60,569 nt of DNA from a bacterium (GTDB lineage: Bacteria > Myxococcota_A > UBA9160 > SZUA-336): positions 1-60,569 of the forward strand of contig JAAELY010000316.1 in assembly GCA_024226335.1 (NCBI GenBank), read 5' to 3'. The translations under genes and the position numbers were made by a program. Below, in pieces: positions 8,985-17,163 of this stretch (positions within the stretch are counted from its first letter, which is position 1; each line of letters opens with the position of its first letter). Below the pieces are notes generated by a model. It was not told where the DNA came from and did not search any database. It saw nothing but the letters and a program-made list of their open reading frames with translations.

Positions 8985-9400
8985 TCCATTGCTCCTTCGA
9001 TCATCCAACGCAGTCGGGGCTCCAGAAGCCAGCCAATGGCGATCAATGTTATGCGATCGACCTCTACTCCGTTACGGAAGACGATGTAGTCAGGGACTCC
9101 TGAAGAACCGAAGGCTTTTGAGAGCGTGCCTTCTCGGTCGAGGTGTACCATGACGAAGCGCGCCCGCCCCGAAAACTCCTCGGCCAGGGATTCGATGACC
9201 GGCAACTGCCGGCGGCATTTCCCTCACCACTCAGCGTAGAGATCGACGAAGACGATGCCCTCGCTGGCACGGATATCCGCAACCGCGGTCTCGGAAGGCA
9301 ACGTCTCGAGTTCCTTCGCATTGGGAGTGCCGTTCGGAAAAGCCAGCGCAAGACAAACCAGAGCGATGTTGAGCAGCGTCAAACGGATGGGCGACCTCAT
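8981..9400 (-). CDS. Thioredoxin-like selenoprotein (UGKC motif), exported; contains in-frame UGA
   Basis: A 139-residue thioredoxin-fold protein read through an in-frame TGA at 9224-9226 (residue 59). Upstream residues are VFVDLYAEW and downstream residues GKCRRQLPVIESLAEEF, so the TGA sits exactly where the first Cys of the WCGxC active site belongs, giving U59-G-K-C62. The cis-proline loop SSGVPDYIV and RNGVEVD follow as in thioredoxins. The N-terminus has a hydrophobic signal (about residues 5-24), so it acts outside the cytoplasm. ATG 9400 overlaps the permease fragment's TGA, and its own stop overlaps the next start, both as ATGA. A hairpin fitting bacterial SECIS rules follows the TGA. 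The alternative is a nonsense mutation in a Cys codon. Confidence 0.82.
9199..9212 (-). promoter_or_regulatory. Candidate bacterial SECIS hairpin of the thioredoxin-like selenoprotein
   Basis: Reading the minus strand, the UGA (9226-9224) is followed by 16 bases up to an apical loop AGUU (9207-9204). The loop is closed by CCGGC (9212-9208) pairing with GCCGG (9203-9199), and a G-U pair can extend the stem. A loop with G among its first two bases at 16-37 bases from the UGA is the published consensus pattern for bacterial SECIS elements. The stem is short, so support is moderate. Confidence 0.6.
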
Positions 9401-10204
9401 GTTCTCACCGTGGCCGCCGCCGAAAGGCCGAGCAGGAATCCGACGAAGCCCAGCAGTTGGGCGAGATCGCTGAGCCACAAGACGACGATCGCAAACCCGG
9501 CTTGTAGCACGACGGCCCCATGAGGAACTTCATCTCCGCTTCCGATCCAGCGCGGCAAAAGGCCGTCGTCCGCCATGCGCGCATACACGCGCGGTCCCGT
9601 CAGGACCATGCTCGAGATCGACGTGAATAGCGCGAGCGCCATGACCAGCGACAGCGCGCGCTGTAGCGGGATTCCGGACCTGTCCTGTGACGGCAACGTT
9701 TTGGAGTCGGAGTCCTTCCCTGAGGGAAATCCCATGTACCAGGGCCGCAGCACCGATGGCCATCGTGCCGATCCACTCTGGTCGCAGCGTTGTTTCGAAG
9801 GAACTCGCGAGATACGCTTGAAGCCCCAGTCCTGCTGCCGCGATGGGTGCCGTGAAACCACCGAGTAGCGAAACCCAACCCGCGAGAAAGCCCGCCAGTG
9901 GGTGCACCGTGACCGAGAGGAAGGTGTACTCACCACCGGACTCCGGCAGGCGCCGCGCAAACGCGCCGTAGCAGAGCGCCCCGGCCATCGCGAGTCCTCC
10001 ACCCAGGACCCACGCCAGAAGCACGGCTTCGCGACTCCCGAGGTCGGCAAGCGCGAAGCCCGAAGTCGTGAACACACCCACACCGATCATGTTGGCGATG
10101 ACGATTCCGCCCGCGCTCAGTGGCGAGATCTGAAAGTCGACCTGATCCTCTTCAGTCGTTCTCGGTCTTTCGGCTCTTGCAAGCGATTCGTTCAGGGCAA
10201 TCAC
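9397..10204 (-). pseudogene. APC-family amino acid permease, internal deletion and frameshift
   Basis: Two out-of-frame parts of one amino acid/polyamine/organocation permease. The first, starting at GTG 10204 and overlapping the TetR stop as GTGA, holds the typical N-terminus (GGIVIANMIGVGVFTTSG) and about five helices down to LRLQNVAVTGQ near position 9695. The second, in another frame, resumes with IPLQRALSLVMALALFTSIS and VLTGPRVYARMADDGLLPRWIG and stops at 9397. Roughly a hundred or more residues of the middle helices are missing at the junction, and the C-terminal helices are absent as well. It cannot make a working transporter. The overlaps with both neighbours are intact, so the operon's coupling was partly preserved. 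Confidence 0.8.
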
Positions 10205-10905
10205 GGGCTGGCCTGTACTGGATTGAGCAACCCCTCGATCGCGAACTCGATCACGGTGCCTTTCGTACGGATCGGATCGAAGCTCTGCGGGTTGCGATCC
10301 CACTTGATGTGAACTGCCCAGGTCGTGCAGATCTCGAGCGAAATGCGCATCGACAAGCCCGGGTCGGTATGCCTGGGGATCTGTCCGGCGGCGATTCTGG
10401 ATTCCAGGTAGGCGACCAGGTGATCGTTGTAGGCCCGGCGGCCGAGAACATTCCAGGCCCCGTCGACTTCGGGATGATCTGAGCAACGGTCCAGGAGCTT
10501 GATTCCACGGCAGTTGCGTTCCAGGGTCTCGTAGAGTTCGCGGAAGATGACATCGAGTTCTCTGTGGATGTCATCAGCACGAGGTTTCTCGAGTGCATCC
10601 ATGAGCGACTTTTGCGTCTCGCGCGCGACTGCATTCTTCAGGAAGGTGGAGAGATCCCCCTGTCTGGGTGTCGAGATCGGGAGTTCGCTCGGAACCGCAA
10701 CCGGGCGGGTGCGGGAGGATTGGAGCAGGCAGAGCGCGAACAGCGCTTCCTTGCTTTCGACGTACACATACAGTGTTCCTTTGGATACGCCGACGGCTTC
10801 GGCGATCTCGGCCATCTGGGTGTGCCGGAAACCGCGCGCAATGAACACCTCAGTCGCGTGCTCGACTAGCTTCTCGAAGCGATCTTCTGGGATCTGCCTG
10901 GCCAC
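10201..10905 (-). CDS. TetR/AcrR-family transcriptional regulator
   Basis: A 234-residue regulator with a classic N-terminal TetR helix-turn-helix (residues 8-55: FIARGFRHTQMAEIAEAVGV then SKGTLYVYVESKEALF). A C-terminal helical ligand-binding domain follows, with no subfamily that I can name. It starts with GTG one base after the stop of the methyltransferase gene, and its TGA overlaps the permease GTG. It is the second gene of a minus-strand operon headed by a palindrome at 11618-11632, which is a good candidate for its own operator. The ligand is unknown; the permease and redox genes downstream suggest a small-molecule stress response. Confidence 0.88.
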   Translation of the reverse strand: MARQIPEDRFEKLVEHATEVFIARGFRHTQMAEIAEAVGVSKGTLYVYVESKEALFALCLLQSSRTRPVAVPSELPISTPRQGDLSTFLKNAVARETQKSLMDALEKPRADDIHRELDVIFRELYETLERNCRGIKLLDRCSDHPEVDGAWNVLGRRAYNDHLVAYLESRIAAGQIPRHTDPGLSMRISLEICTTWAVHIKWDRNPQSFDPIRTKGTVIEFAIEGLLNPVQASP

Positions 10906-10906
10906 G

Positions 10907-11584
10907 TCAGTCTTGTCCTGGGTCGACTGCGGACGTCAGGTCTTCCGCATCGGGAGAAAAGACTTGCAAGCTCTCCATGGGCAGGAAATCAAACGAGGTT
11001 ACGCGCTGGTAACCCGCGGATCGCATCTCGTTGTTCATCGCGTCGATGTTGGACCAGTGGCCTTTCGAGGCGAGCCAGCGAAATGGAATGGGAAGATCAT
11101 CGCGCCCATCGAGGTGCACGACCCGCCCTCGAGGTGAGAGATCCTGGTGCAGGGCCGTAAAGTATTCGGGTCGGTCTTCGATGTGATGATAGGTCAGGGA
11201 AGTCATCGCCACGTCGATTGATGCATCCGGCAACAACGGATCCTCGTAGCGACCCAGGACGACTACGATGTTCGACAGCTCCCGCTCGGCGACAAAGGAG
11301 CGCAACTCTTCGACGAGTTCGTTTTCGACCTCGACTGCGTAGACGCGGCCGTGCTCTCCGACGGCTTCTGATAGCCGGACCAACCAGTAGCCGCTCCCCG
11401 CCCCGATTTCCGCGACCGTATCTCCGGGTTTCAAGCCGATCGCCTCGACAACACGATCGGGGTGTTGCCAACCATCGCGTCCCGACGTCACCACGCGCAG
11501 GATGTCGATTTTCGAGAGCGTTCCGCAGCCGCTCGTGAGCGAGGCCAGTACGAGGAGTAGAACGAAATCCCGGGGCGTGTTCAT
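10907..11584 (-). CDS. SAM-dependent methyltransferase, lipoprotein
   Basis: A 225-residue protein that combines a lipoprotein signal (hydrophobic FVLLLVLASL then lipobox TSGC, about Cys20) with a class I methyltransferase fold. SAM motif I is VAEIGAGSGYW, an acidic strand end is YAVEVENELVEEL, and TYHHIEDRPEYF follows. ATG 11584 is preceded by GGAGAT nine bases upstream. Methyltransferases exported as lipoproteins are unusual because SAM is cytoplasmic, but this type occurs in proteobacterial genomes, where it is annotated only generally. It is the first gene of the operon that contains TetR and the thioredoxin-like selenoprotein. The substrate is not identifiable. Confidence 0.78.
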   Translation of the reverse strand: MNTPRDFVLLLVLASLTSGCGTLSKIDILRVVTSGRDGWQHPDRVVEAIGLKPGDTVAEIGAGSGYWLVRLSEAVGEHGRVYAVEVENELVEELRSFVAERELSNIVVVLGRYEDPLLPDASIDVAMTSLTYHHIEDRPEYFTALHQDLSPRGRVVHLDGRDDLPIPFRWLASKGHWSNIDAMNNEMRSAGYQRVTSFDFLPMESLQVFSPDAEDLTSAVDPGQD

Positions 11585-11617
11585 CAATGGATCTCCTGTG
11601 ATTCTCTCTGAATCATA

Positions 11618-11632
11618 ACTGACCTGGTCAGT
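11618..11632. promoter_or_regulatory. Palindromic operator candidate for the TetR regulator
   Basis: A perfect inverted repeat ACTGACC-T-GGTCAGT lies 34 bases upstream of the methyltransferase start and just before the divergent adenylate cyclase region. Its length and symmetry are typical of TetR-family operators, and the TetR gene is second in the operon that begins here. Autoregulation is therefore likely, by inference. Confidence 0.6.
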
Positions 11633-11649
11633 CATTTACAGAGGAGATC

Positions 11650-11757
11650 ATGGAATTGAATATAGATGAGCAAAATCAGCTATTTGGAAGATTCGTCGGG
11701 TCATCCGAGCGATGCGCAGCGCGGATCGGTAGCATGTGGACCGGGAGTTCCCTCTGA
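11650..11757 (+). CDS. Possible 35-residue leader peptide before the adenylate cyclase gene
   Basis: A short frame starts at ATG 11650 with GAGGAG three bases upstream and ends at TGA 11755-11757, overlapping the cyclase start by 22 bases. Its first third is unusually AT-rich for this window (bases 11650-11690). The product (beginning MELNIDEQNQLFGRF) resembles nothing known to me. It may be a leader peptide that couples translation, or simply promoter DNA that happens to be open. Confidence is low. Confidence 0.25.
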   Translation: MELNIDEQNQLFGRFVGSSERCAARIGSMWTGSSL

Positions 11758-13517
11758 AATCCGTTGAACGCAGACTCGCGGCGATCCTCAGCGCCGATGC
11801 CGTGGGCTACACGCGCCTGATGGCCGATGACGACGAGGCCACGGTCCGTGCGATCACGAGTTCGCGGGCGCTGATCTCCGAGTGTGTCGAGCGTTACGGG
11901 GGGCGCGTGGTCGATGCGACGGGGGACAATCTGCTGGCGGAGTTTCCCAGCGCGCTCGACGCCGTGCACAGCGCCATCGATATCCAGAAGAGGATCGCAG
12001 GGCGTGACGATGGGGTTTCACCGGAGCGCCGCATGCCTTTTCGCATCGGCCTGCACATGGGCGACGTGATGGTCGACGGTGAGCGCGTTTACGGCGACGG
12101 TGTGAACATCGCAGCTCGGCTCGAGAGCCTGGCCAACCCCGGTGGCTTGTGTCTTTCGTCCACTGTGTACGAGCAGGTCCGCGGTCGACTTGCTCACGAA
12201 TTCGATGATCTTGGACTGCGGGAATTCAAGAACGTTCCGCATCCCGTGCACGTGTTCCGCGCCCAGATCGGTCCCCATGAAGCAGATGGAGCCTCGAGTG
12301 CGTACGAGCTTCCGGCGATCGCGGTGCTGCCTTTCGACAATCTGTCTTCGGCCAGCGATCAGGAGTTTCTGGGAGATGCGATTGCTGCGGACTTGATCGC
12401 GTTGCTGTCCGCATGGCGCTCATTTCCGATCATTGCCCGCAACTCCAGCTTTACTTACGGAGGTCGATCGGTCGATCTGAAGCAGGTGAGTCGAGAACTC
12501 GGTGCCCGCTACGTCGTTTCGGGGAGTGTTCGCGCCGCCGGGAACCGCGTACGCATCAGCGCGGAGGTTGCAGATGCGACCACTTCGCAGACGGTCTGGG
12601 CGGAAAAATTCGATCGCCTGCTCGAAGAGATCTTCGAACTCCAGGACGAGGTTACCGAGGCGATCGTCACCGCACTGAAGCCCGCGCTGCGCATGGCGGA
12701 AGCGGAGCGAGCCCGTCGTCAACCGACAGAGGACCTGGAAGCCTGGGCGCTGGTAAACCGCGCGTGGACCGAGTTGCAACGCGATATCTCGAATCGCGAC
12801 GTGGCGCGCACCGCGCGTGATGCGACCGAACGCGCACTCGAGATCGATCCCGAATACGCACTGGGGCACGCAGTGCACGCATTCGCACACTCGTTGCTGA
12901 TATTCGATTCACTGGGACCCGATTCCGGCGAAACCAACGAGAAGATTCTCGCGTCGATTCTCGCGTCGATTCGACGCGCGACTTCGATCGCGCCCGACGA
13001 TCCACAACTCTGGCAGGTCCAGGGTGCCATCATGGGTAATCTGGGTCGCACCCGCGACGCGATTCGCGCGCACACTCGCAGCCTGGAACTCGATCCGAAT
13101 AATGCCCAGGCGCTTGCGTGCCTCGGCGTCGCGTTGATTTTCGATCAACGCTCAGAGGAGGGCCTGCCTCACATCGAACGCGCGATGCGCTTGTCTCCCC
13201 GGGATCCGCTCTTGTACAGCTGGCTCGCCTATCGCGGGTTGCTCTGCATGGTCCTGGGACGTTTCGAGGAAGCGGCCTCCGACGCGCAGAACTCCGTCGA
13301 CAGAACACCGAGTGCGACGGCCTGGATGACCCTGGCCACTTCGCTCGCAATTCTCGGACGGGTCGAAGAGGGTCGCGTCGCCCGGATCGCCTATGAGGAG
13401 ATCGCTTCCAATCCGTCGGTCCGTATTCTGGAGCCGCAGATCCGTCTGCTCGCCCGCTCAGAGGAGGAGGCCGAGCGCCTCATCGAGGCCATGCACAAGG
13501 TCGGATTTCACGATTGA
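11736..13517 (+). CDS. Class III adenylate/guanylate cyclase with TolB-like and TPR domains
   Basis: A 593-residue soluble protein. Residues 8-175 form a class III cyclase domain. AILSADAVGYTRLM has the first metal Asp, VVDATGDNLLAEF the second, and YGDGVNIAARLE the Asn and Arg that stabilise the transition state. The usual adenine-binding Lys before the second Asp is Asp here, as in a large subgroup of this family. Residues 190-310 are the TolB-like nucleotide-free domain (AIAVLPFDNLS, ELGARYVVSGSVR), and residues 330-590 are TPR repeats (ALEIDPEYALGHAVHA, SLELDPNNAQALACLG). A 12-base tandem duplication encodes ILASILASI. GTG 11736 is the only good start. It probably makes cAMP; the stop abuts the convergent gene. 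Confidence 0.85.
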   Translation: MDREFPLKSVERRLAAILSADAVGYTRLMADDDEATVRAITSSRALISECVERYGGRVVDATGDNLLAEFPSALDAVHSAIDIQKRIAGRDDGVSPERRMPFRIGLHMGDVMVDGERVYGDGVNIAARLESLANPGGLCLSSTVYEQVRGRLAHEFDDLGLREFKNVPHPVHVFRAQIGPHEADGASSAYELPAIAVLPFDNLSSASDQEFLGDAIAADLIALLSAWRSFPIIARNSSFTYGGRSVDLKQVSRELGARYVVSGSVRAAGNRVRISAEVADATTSQTVWAEKFDRLLEEIFELQDEVTEAIVTALKPALRMAEAERARRQPTEDLEAWALVNRAWTELQRDISNRDVARTARDATERALEIDPEYALGHAVHAFAHSLLIFDSLGPDSGETNEKILASILASIRRATSIAPDDPQLWQVQGAIMGNLGRTRDAIRAHTRSLELDPNNAQALACLGVALIFDQRSEEGLPHIERAMRLSPRDPLLYSWLAYRGLLCMVLGRFEEAASDAQNSVDRTPSATAWMTLATSLAILGRVEEGRVARIAYEEIASNPSVRILEPQIRLLARSEEEAERLIEAMHKVGFHD

Positions 13518-15236
13518 TCACTCGTCGAGTGTCTCCAGGAGCGCCAGTCGGGCGCGTACCTGGGCGACCTGACGCGCAAACTCGTGTCCGGTGGGCTCGA
13601 ATCCGGCCACTTCGATAAAGCGGCGATAAGCGGGTGCCGCCTTGTCCAGGTGCCCCAGTTGATCGAACAGGAAGCCCAGGTTGAACAGAGCTTCTGCGTT
13701 GGTCGTGTCGGCCTGAACGGCGCGTTGCAGATAGTCGAGTGCTCTCGCGTGGTCCCGGATCGCCAGTGCCGCCGCACCCGCTTGCCCGAGTGCGCGAGAG
13801 TCGGAATTGCGGATTGCGATGGCCCGTTCCAATGGAGCCAGCGCTTCAGCAAACATCCCCTGCTTGCCCAGATTCGCTCCGTATTCGTAGTGGGCTCGAT
13901 AGCTCTCCGGGGATTTCGCCGCCGCGTCCCGATAGAAGGCGACCGGGTCCACCCACACTTCGTTGCGAGCGTTTGCTGCAAACGCCAGGGGGAAGGTCAG
14001 TGCGATCAACCCGAAGCACCCTCCCCAGCGGATTCGCGGAGGTGCTTCTGCGATGACCATTGCCACCAGCAGCACAAGGAAGGCCATGGACGGATAGAAG
14101 CGATGTTCGAAAGTGAGTTCGATCGGCAAAGGGCCGGATTCCACGATGTTGAACAAGAAGAAGCCGAGCGCAGCGAAGCCGTGGCGAGGCCTCTTCCAGG
14201 CAAGCACCATGGCCAGGGTGAGCAGGACGAGCCAGCCCGCGCTGGCCAGCAGGGTCGAGACTGGATCGAGCAGGCCTCGCGAAGGTTCGAACACGTGCTC
14301 GAGGTTCAAGCGCGACGGCGCAGGCCAGAGGAAAAGGGAAACGTAAAAGAAAACGACGCGCGTCTCCGTGAGGATTCGTTCGAACGGTCCGAAGTCCCTG
14401 TCTGGAATCCGGTAGTACTGGATCCGCTCGAACGCGGTTTCGAGCACGGGCAGTGCCAGTATTCCCAGTATCAGCGTTCCCAGCATCAGACCGATCCAGA
14501 CCGGCGGTTGCCTCAAGCGTTCAAAAAGGGGCGCCAAACTCTCGTGCCAGGACTTCTGGTGAAAACACGCTTCGTACAACAGGATGGCCGGCGGGAGCAT
14601 GACCGCGATCTCCTTGGTGCCGACGGCCAATAGTCCGAATACGAAGCTCAGCAGAAACCACGCCCTGTGCCCACGACCCTCCGGCGGGCGCGCATTTGCG
14701 TAGGCCGCCAGCGAAAGCAGAATAAGCAGTGTTGCTAGAGAGGCCATGCGTTGAACGACGTAGGTGACGGCCTGAGTCGCGAGTGGATGAGTCAGGAAGA
14801 CCGCAACTGCCGAACCTGCGATCGCGGCCCGAGTGACTCGATCGCGCTCACGCCCAAGGAGTGTGAAGATCAGCCAGTAGAGAGCCATTCCGTTGCCCAG
14901 GTGCACGATCAGATTCGTCCGGTGGTAGCCACGTGCCTTCAGACCGGAGTGGAGATGATCCAGAGCAAAAGTCAGGTTGGCGACGGGGCGAGGCTTCAAA
15001 TGGCCTTCCAGCAACGCTCGCCAAACGCTCTCGCTCGAGAGTTCGGTCATGTGCACGCCCGTGGCATGGACGATGTTAGGTGCATCGTCCATGTAGAAAG
15101 GCGCACGCAGCGCGGGTTCGTAGGCAAGTACGGTCAAAACGAGGCCGAGTACGGGCGCGAGCCCGGCTACGAGCCAGATGGACCGTCTGCCGGTCACCTG
15201 TGTTGGAGTCGAAAGCGGATGATCCACTTCAGGCAA
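13518..15236 (-). CDS. GT-C-type membrane protein with C-terminal TPR repeats
   Basis: A 572-residue protein with about eleven predicted transmembrane helices over residues 20-430 followed by TPR repeats over about 440-560. The first extracytoplasmic loop has the acidic pair FYMDDAPNIVHA, matching the DD/ExD site of GT-C glycosyltransferases that use lipid-linked sugars. Layout and motif resemble the TMTC/O-mannosyltransferase-like group common in deltaproteobacteria. The TTG start at 15236 has GGAGAG a few bases upstream. A protein- or lipid-glycosylation role is inferred from the family; no substrate or partner is visible. Confidence 0.75.
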   Translation of the reverse strand: MPEVDHPLSTPTQVTGRRSIWLVAGLAPVLGLVLTVLAYEPALRAPFYMDDAPNIVHATGVHMTELSSESVWRALLEGHLKPRPVANLTFALDHLHSGLKARGYHRTNLIVHLGNGMALYWLIFTLLGRERDRVTRAAIAGSAVAVFLTHPLATQAVTYVVQRMASLATLLILLSLAAYANARPPEGRGHRAWFLLSFVFGLLAVGTKEIAVMLPPAILLYEACFHQKSWHESLAPLFERLRQPPVWIGLMLGTLILGILALPVLETAFERIQYYRIPDRDFGPFERILTETRVVFFYVSLFLWPAPSRLNLEHVFEPSRGLLDPVSTLLASAGWLVLLTLAMVLAWKRPRHGFAALGFFLFNIVESGPLPIELTFEHRFYPSMAFLVLLVAMVIAEAPPRIRWGGCFGLIALTFPLAFAANARNEVWVDPVAFYRDAAAKSPESYRAHYEYGANLGKQGMFAEALAPLERAIAIRNSDSRALGQAGAAALAIRDHARALDYLQRAVQADTTNAEALFNLGFLFDQLGHLDKAAPAYRRFIEVAGFEPTGHEFARQVAQVRARLALLETLDE

Positions 15237-15308
15237 GGATCTCTCCGCACGGACCGGGTTTCAAGTCCAGAAGTCAGGTGACGGGCCGCGCTGCCCAGCA
15301 CTCGGGTT

Positions 15309-16430
15309 TCAGTCCCCGAGGCAGGTGCCGACGTCGCGCGCGGCCTGGACCCAGGCGTGATCAGTGGGTACGAGCTTCTTGACTCCCGCCACCTTGCTCA
15401 ACGCGATGGGTCGCAGTTCATCGCCCAAGACCGCGAGCATGACGCCTGTCTCGCCATTGGCTGCCATCTTCGCGGCTGTCGTGCCCAGTCGCGTCCCCAG
15501 AACGCGATCCGTCGCGGAAGGAGTCCCTCCGCGCTGAAGATGTCCCAGTATCGTGAGCCGAGACTCCTGACCGGTCTGCTCCTCGAGTTGATGGGTGAGC
15601 CGAAGTGTGTGATCGGTGTGGTCGCGGTGGAACGCTTCGAGTTTTGCGCTGAGCTTCTGGCGGTCCCGCTTGCTCTCCGCCGTGCGTCTTGCCTCGATCA
15701 GTCCCGTGATTTCCTCGGACTGGTCCGCGTTCATGGCTCCTTCGGCGATCGCCACGATGCTGTAGCGTTTTCCAGCGCGAGCCCGTTCGCGCACTGCCGC
15801 GGCCACCTTGCCCACGTCGTAGGGGATCTCCGGGATCAAGATGACATCGGCGCCTCCCGCCAGGCCCGAGGCCAGTGCGAGCCAGCCCGCACGATGCCCC
15901 ATCACTTCGACCACGATGATGCGTTGGTGACTGGTGGCCGTCGAATGCAGGCGGTCGATCGCCTCGGCTGCGATCTGTCGCGCGGTATCGAATCCGATGC
16001 TTGCTTCGGTGAATGCGATGTCGTTGTCGATGGTTTTGGGAAGAGTCAGGATATTGAGTCCGGCTTCCTGAAGCCGTAAGGCGTTCTTCTGGGTGCCACC
16101 GCCGCCGATGCAAACCAGACAGTCGAGTCCGTGTCTTTGGTAGGTGTTGACCGCATCACCGGTTCGGTCTTCGCTTCGACCGTTTGTCGGCATCTTGTGT
16201 GGCTTGTCGCGGCCGGTCCCCAGGATCGTTCCACCGTCCGTCAGGATTCCCGACAATTCATCCGACTCGAGCCGTACGAAGCGGTTTTCGACCAGACCTC
16301 GGAAGCCGTCCAGGAAACCGAGGGTCTCGATCCCGTGCGTGCCAAGCGCAGCCTTGCCGAAGCCGCGGATCGCAGCGTTCAAACCCGGGCAATCACCCCC
16401 GCTCGTCAACAGACCGACACGTCTGGCCAT
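15309..16430 (-). CDS. pfk: 6-phosphofructokinase, phosphoryl donor uncertain
   Basis: A 373-residue phosphofructokinase that phosphorylates fructose 6-phosphate. Motifs seen: [13 protein letters not shown] at the N-terminus, [41 protein letters not shown] and [15 protein letters not shown] has Lys where ATP-dependent enzymes have Gly, a feature of pyrophosphate-type and group III enzymes. GGGGT lacks the Asp of the usual GGDGS/GGDDS metal loop. The donor (ATP or PPi) therefore cannot be decided by motif. ATG 16430 has a G-rich site before it. It is the only glycolytic gene in the window and appears to stand alone. Confidence 0.87.
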   Translation of the reverse strand: MARRVGLLTSGGDCPGLNAAIRGFGKAALGTHGIETLGFLDGFRGLVENRFVRLESDELSGILTDGGTILGTGRDKPHKMPTNGRSEDRTGDAVNTYQRHGLDCLVCIGGGGTQKNALRLQEAGLNILTLPKTIDNDIAFTEASIGFDTARQIAAEAIDRLHSTATSHQRIIVVEVMGHRAGWLALASGLAGGADVILIPEIPYDVGKVAAAVRERARAGKRYSIVAIAEGAMNADQSEEITGLIEARRTAESKRDRQKLSAKLEAFHRDHTDHTLRLTHQLEEQTGQESRLTILGHLQRGGTPSATDRVLGTRLGTTAAKMAANGETGVMLAVLGDELRPIALSKVAGVKKLVPTDHAWVQAARDVGTCLGD

Positions 16431-16557
16431 CGAAACCCCCAGGAATCAGTTTGCAGTGACTCGAGGTTTCGCGCCAGGGGTGGTGGGCGGAAGCGTCGCG
16501 GCTTTCCGGGCCTGACGGGACCTGGCCGCATTCGGGCCGACCCAATACGCGTCTGTT

Positions 16558-17160
16558 CTACTCCGCTCCGTCTTCTGAGGTATCGCCGCTGCCGTAGGTT
16601 CCCAGGTAGTGGGTTGAGAGTGGCGGGTTTTCGTCGAGCCTACGACTCGACTCGTAGATGCGCCGGTACTGTGTGTCCTTGACCTGCCAGCGCCCGTCGC
16701 GTTTCAGGTAGCGGTCGTAGTAAAGGGCCGTTCCGGTCGTGTGGAAGTTGTGCTCCAGGATCCACATATGATCGGCCAGATACCAGATACCGGTCGCTTC
16801 ATTCTGGTTGAGAATCTGGATCTCTGGATGATGGCCGTTGTGATGCCCAATGGCCTGTTTGGTAAACGCCTTTGAGACGGCTTCGATGTACTCGGCTCTG
16901 CCCTGCAATTTCCACTCGTACGCGCCGCCAATGAAGTGAACCGAAACGTCCTCGTGGAACAAGTCGGCCATTTCCTCGAAGTTCGCTGTGTCCAGACAGC
17001 GGAAGTAGGCGTGCTTGAGCTGTTTGATGGCCTCGATATCCATCAAGGTCTGGATGCCGCGTCGCAGGTCTTCGATGCCATCACCAGAGAGATTCAGGGG
17101 CAGTCCTTTGGCTATTCCCATGGTCTCGCGGGTCAGCGGGGTGTCGGGTCGTTTGCTCAT
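16558..17160 (-). CDS. SnoaL-like (NTF2-fold) protein
   Basis: A 200-residue protein whose residues 40-175 form a SnoaL-like NTF2 fold. DIEAIKQLKHAYFRCLDTAN, LFHEDVSVHFI and DGRWQVKDTQYRRIY are typical of the polyketide-cyclase/dehydratase-like group often found next to aromatic or steroid catabolism genes. Residue pairs such as HHNGHH line the likely cavity. The start ATG 17160 is preceded by GGAGGAG, which lies inside the 3' end of the upstream VOC gene, so the two are an operon. No export signal. The exact reaction, isomerase or dehydratase or binding only, is not known. Confidence 0.8.
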   Translation of the reverse strand: MSKRPDTPLTRETMGIAKGLPLNLSGDGIEDLRRGIQTLMDIEAIKQLKHAYFRCLDTANFEEMADLFHEDVSVHFIGGAYEWKLQGRAEYIEAVSKAFTKQAIGHHNGHHPEIQILNQNEATGIWYLADHMWILEHNFHTTGTALYYDRYLKRDGRWQVKDTQYRRIYESSRRLDENPPLSTHYLGTYGSGDTSEDGAE

Positions 17161-17163
17161 GGT

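Noticed and set aside
8981-9478. Thioredoxin-like gene as two separate small genes or a pseudogene with a nonsense mutation
   Set aside because: The TGA stands precisely at the conserved first Cys, the rest of the frame is undamaged, start and stop overlap with neighbours, and a hairpin follows. A second case in the window makes chance unlikely.
13584-14633. Long plus-strand open frame opposite the GT-C/TPR gene
   Set aside because: Composition is charged and patternless, whereas the minus-strand product has clear membrane helices and TPR repeats. It is an antisense shadow.
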